From Pseudomonadota bacterium (GTDB lineage Bacteria > Pseudomonadota > Gammaproteobacteria > Burkholderiales > Burkholderiaceae): 6,348 nucleotides of DNA. The DNA lies in contig JAEZQX010000539.1 of assembly GCA_023441105.1 (NCBI GenBank), forward strand, positions 1-6,348. Reading direction: 5' to 3'. Shown here in pieces: positions 5,009-6,348 of the stretch (within the stretch, counting starts at the first letter, position 1; each line of letters opens with the position of its first letter). Position numbers and translations under genes: made by a program. Below the pieces are notes generated by a model. The model ran no database searches and was not told the origin of the DNA. It worked only from the letters and a program-made list of their open reading frames with translations.

Positions 5009-5670
5009 AGAACATCACGATCGATTTCGGCGCGATCACGCGCCAGTTCGAAGGCCTGCAAGGCCGCCATCCCGGCCTGTGGCCGGCCCTGCCCAAGACG
5101 CTGCTGCTGCTGGGCGTGCTGGCGTCGCTGCTGTTCGTCGGCTGGCTGGTGTACTGGCGCGGCCTGCTCGAGGAGCTCGAGACCGGCCAGCAGCAGGAGC
5201 TGCAACTGCGCGCCGAATATACCGACAAGGTCAAGAAGGCGGTGAACCTCGATGACCTGCGCAAGCAGAAGGTCCAGGTCGAGCAGTACGTCGGCGTGCT
5301 GGAGAAGCAGCTGCCGAGCCGGGCGGAGATGGATGCCTTGCTGACCGACATCAACCAGGCCGGCGTCGGCCGCGGCGCCCAGCTGCAGCTCTTCAAGCCG
5401 GGCCAGGTCCAGATCAAGGACTACTACGCCGAGCTGCCGATCACCGTCAAGGTGGTGGGCAACTACCACGACCTCGGCTCCTTCAGCAGCGACATCGCGA
5501 ACCTGCCCCGCATCGTGACCCTGAACAACTTGACCATCATGCGCCAGAGCAAGACCAACCTCCTCGAGATGGATGCGACGGCGAAGACCTTCCGCTACCT
5601 GGACAAGGAAGAGATCGATGCCCAGCGCCAGGCTGCCGCCGCCGCCAAGAAGCCGGGAGCGAGGAAGTGA
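5005..5670 (+). CDS. pilO: PilO, inner-membrane type IV pilus alignment protein
   Basis: 221 residues, usual PilO length. PilO is a bitopic inner-membrane protein that forms a heterodimer with PilN and contacts PilP, helping align the pilus motor with the secretin and influencing extension and retraction. The short cytoplasmic N-terminus (1-30) precedes a membrane helix at about 31-51. A coiled-coil region (about 55-103) ends at EKQLPSRAEMDALLTDINQAG (100-120), a recognisable family stretch. The ferredoxin-like domain contains KDYYAELPI (138-146), GNYHDLGSF (152-160) and LPRIVTLNNL (167-176). The last 15 or so residues are Ala/Lys-rich and probably disordered. GGGAG at 4994-4998, 6 nt before the ATG, supports the start, which overlaps the pilN stop by 4 bp. 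Confidence 0.96.
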   Translation: MKNITIDFGAITRQFEGLQGRHPGLWPALPKTLLLLGVLASLLFVGWLVYWRGLLEELETGQQQELQLRAEYTDKVKKAVNLDDLRKQKVQVEQYVGVLEKQLPSRAEMDALLTDINQAGVGRGAQLQLFKPGQVQIKDYYAELPITVKVVGNYHDLGSFSSDIANLPRIVTLNNLTIMRQSKTNLLEMDATAKTFRYLDKEEIDAQRQAAAAAKKPGARK

Positions 5671-6239
5671 TGAAGACTTTCGACAAGGGTAGCGCCGCGA
5701 AGCTGCGTCGACTGGCCGCCGCCACCGGGGTGGCGCTGGCCGCGATGATGCTCGCTGGATGTGCCGACGACGTCTCCGAGATCCAGGCCTGGATGGACGA
5801 GACCCGCGCCAACACGCCGCGCCGCAACGGCAAGATCCCCGAGCCGAAGCGCTTCGTGCCCTTCCGCTACGAGGCACGCAGCGACATCGATCCGTTTTCC
5901 AATGCCAAGCTGCAGGTGGCGCTGGCGCGTTTTTCCGACCGCAACAAGGGCGGCATCACGCCCGACCTCAACCGCCGCCGCGAGCCGCTGGAGTCGTTCC
6001 CGCTCGATACGATCCGCCTGGTGGGCCACCTGAACCGCGCGAGTACCGGTCCGGTCGCGCTGCTGGAGGCCGACAAGGTCATCTTCCAGGTCAAGGTGGG
6101 CAGCTATCTCGGCCAGCACTTCGGTCGTATCACGAAGATCTCGGAAACCGAAGTCGCTCTCAAGGAGCTCGTCCAGGACGCCGCCGGCGACTGGGTGGAG
6201 CGCGATACGTCGCTTGCGCTGCAAGAGGCAAAGAAATGA
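5670..6239 (+). CDS. pilP: PilP, type IV pilus pilotin-like alignment lipoprotein
   Basis: 189 residues from the ATG. PilP is a periplasmic lipoprotein that binds PilN/PilO and the N-domains of the PilQ secretin, bridging the inner and outer membrane parts of the machine. The N-terminus is a lipoprotein signal: basic KLRR (11-14), a hydrophobic core, and lipobox LAGC with Cys31 as the acylated residue, followed by ADD. A flexible linker carries IQAWMDETR (38-46) and FRYEARSDIDPF (65-76). The folded homology region (about 78-185) shows PLESFPLDTIRLVGHL (106-121) and VGSYLGQHFGRITKI (143-157), both typical. The ATG at 5670 shares one base with the pilO stop (TGATG), with AGGA at 5662-5665 as a closely spaced Shine-Dalgarno. 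An in-frame GTG at 5667, 7 nt after GGGAG (5655-5659), would add one Met and is an equally workable start. Confidence 0.96.
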   Translation: MKTFDKGSAAKLRRLAAATGVALAAMMLAGCADDVSEIQAWMDETRANTPRRNGKIPEPKRFVPFRYEARSDIDPFSNAKLQVALARFSDRNKGGITPDLNRRREPLESFPLDTIRLVGHLNRASTGPVALLEADKVIFQVKVGSYLGQHFGRITKISETEVALKELVQDAAGDWVERDTSLALQEAKK

Positions 6240-6348
6240 ACAACCGTCCGAAGACGAGACATCCGATGCGCCTGATCAAGAACAGTATTGCCGTGGCTGC
6301 ACTTACCCTCGGTGCCGCCGGCCCGATGCTGGTCTGGGCGCAGAGCAA
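6236..6348 (+). CDS. pilQ: PilQ secretin, N-terminal signal peptide only (partial)
   Basis: The ATG at 6236 overlaps the pilP stop (ATGA) and is preceded by AAGAGG at 6223-6228 with 7-nt spacing. The 37 visible codons encode a Sec signal peptide: a long basic n-region with MNNRPKTRHPMRLIK, a hydrophobic core NSIAVAALTLGAAGPMLV, and a probable cleavage site after WA (residue 35), before QS. A second in-frame ATG at 6266 would give a more ordinary n-region of five residues but lacks a comparable Shine-Dalgarno. The mature protein is beyond the window, so the PilQ call rests mainly on position: pilQ directly follows pilP in pilMNOPQ operons and its product is the outer-membrane secretin through which the pilus passes. 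Confidence 0.85.
   Translation, partial: MNNRPKTRHPMRLIKNSIAVAALTLGAAGPMLVWAQS

Noticed and set aside
4855..5877. A 340-codon minus-strand frame antisense to pilN, pilO and pilP
   Set aside because: It spans three clearly identified genes on the other strand, and its Leu/Gln/Arg-rich translation reflects the complement of their codons.

Overview
The window is a chromosomal housekeeping segment from a GC-rich proteobacterium. The gene order lptM / cyaY / mrcA / pilMNOPQ, and wording inside the proteins such as INLLPHRE in PilN, the IQAWMDE stretch after the PilP lipobox and STITMQ in PBP1a, fit a betaproteobacterium best, probably of the Burkholderiales. A GC-rich gammaproteobacterium cannot be excluded from the sequence alone. 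Coding DNA is roughly 65% G+C by eye. The leader in front of pilM is clearly AT-richer, about 43% G+C over 3111-3210.

Layout. On the minus strand, 1-73 is the 5' end of lptM, a very small lipoprotein that runs off the left edge. It diverges from cyaY (97-426, plus; frataxin-like), with only 23 bp between the two start codons. cyaY converges on mrcA (468-2915, minus; the bifunctional penicillin-binding protein PBP1a) across a 41-bp gap that holds a GC hairpin. mrcA then diverges, across a 318-bp intergenic region, from pilM-pilN-pilO-pilP-pilQ (3234 to the right edge, plus), the type IV pilus alignment operon. pilQ is cut after 37 codons.

How the genes work together. PilM (cytoplasmic, actin-like), PilN and PilO (single-pass inner-membrane proteins) and PilP (lipoprotein) form the alignment complex that links the inner-membrane pilus motor to the PilQ secretin in the outer membrane. 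Every junction in the operon overlaps by 1 or 4 bp, which points to translational coupling. PBP1a builds and crosslinks the peptidoglycan that this envelope-spanning machine must pass through, and the mrcA/pil divergence is a recurring arrangement. CyaY takes part in iron handling and Fe-S assembly. LptM helps mature the LptD/E lipopolysaccharide translocon.

I found no undescribed system, mobile element, CRISPR array, tRNA or rRNA. The points most worth a second look are a start-codon-verified basic N-terminal extension on PBP1a carrying rare codons, a structured pilM leader (nine-codon ORF, bulged hairpin, small hairpin over the Shine-Dalgarno), an operator-like repeat cluster on the likely mrcA -10 element, and the very tight lptM/cyaY divergence.
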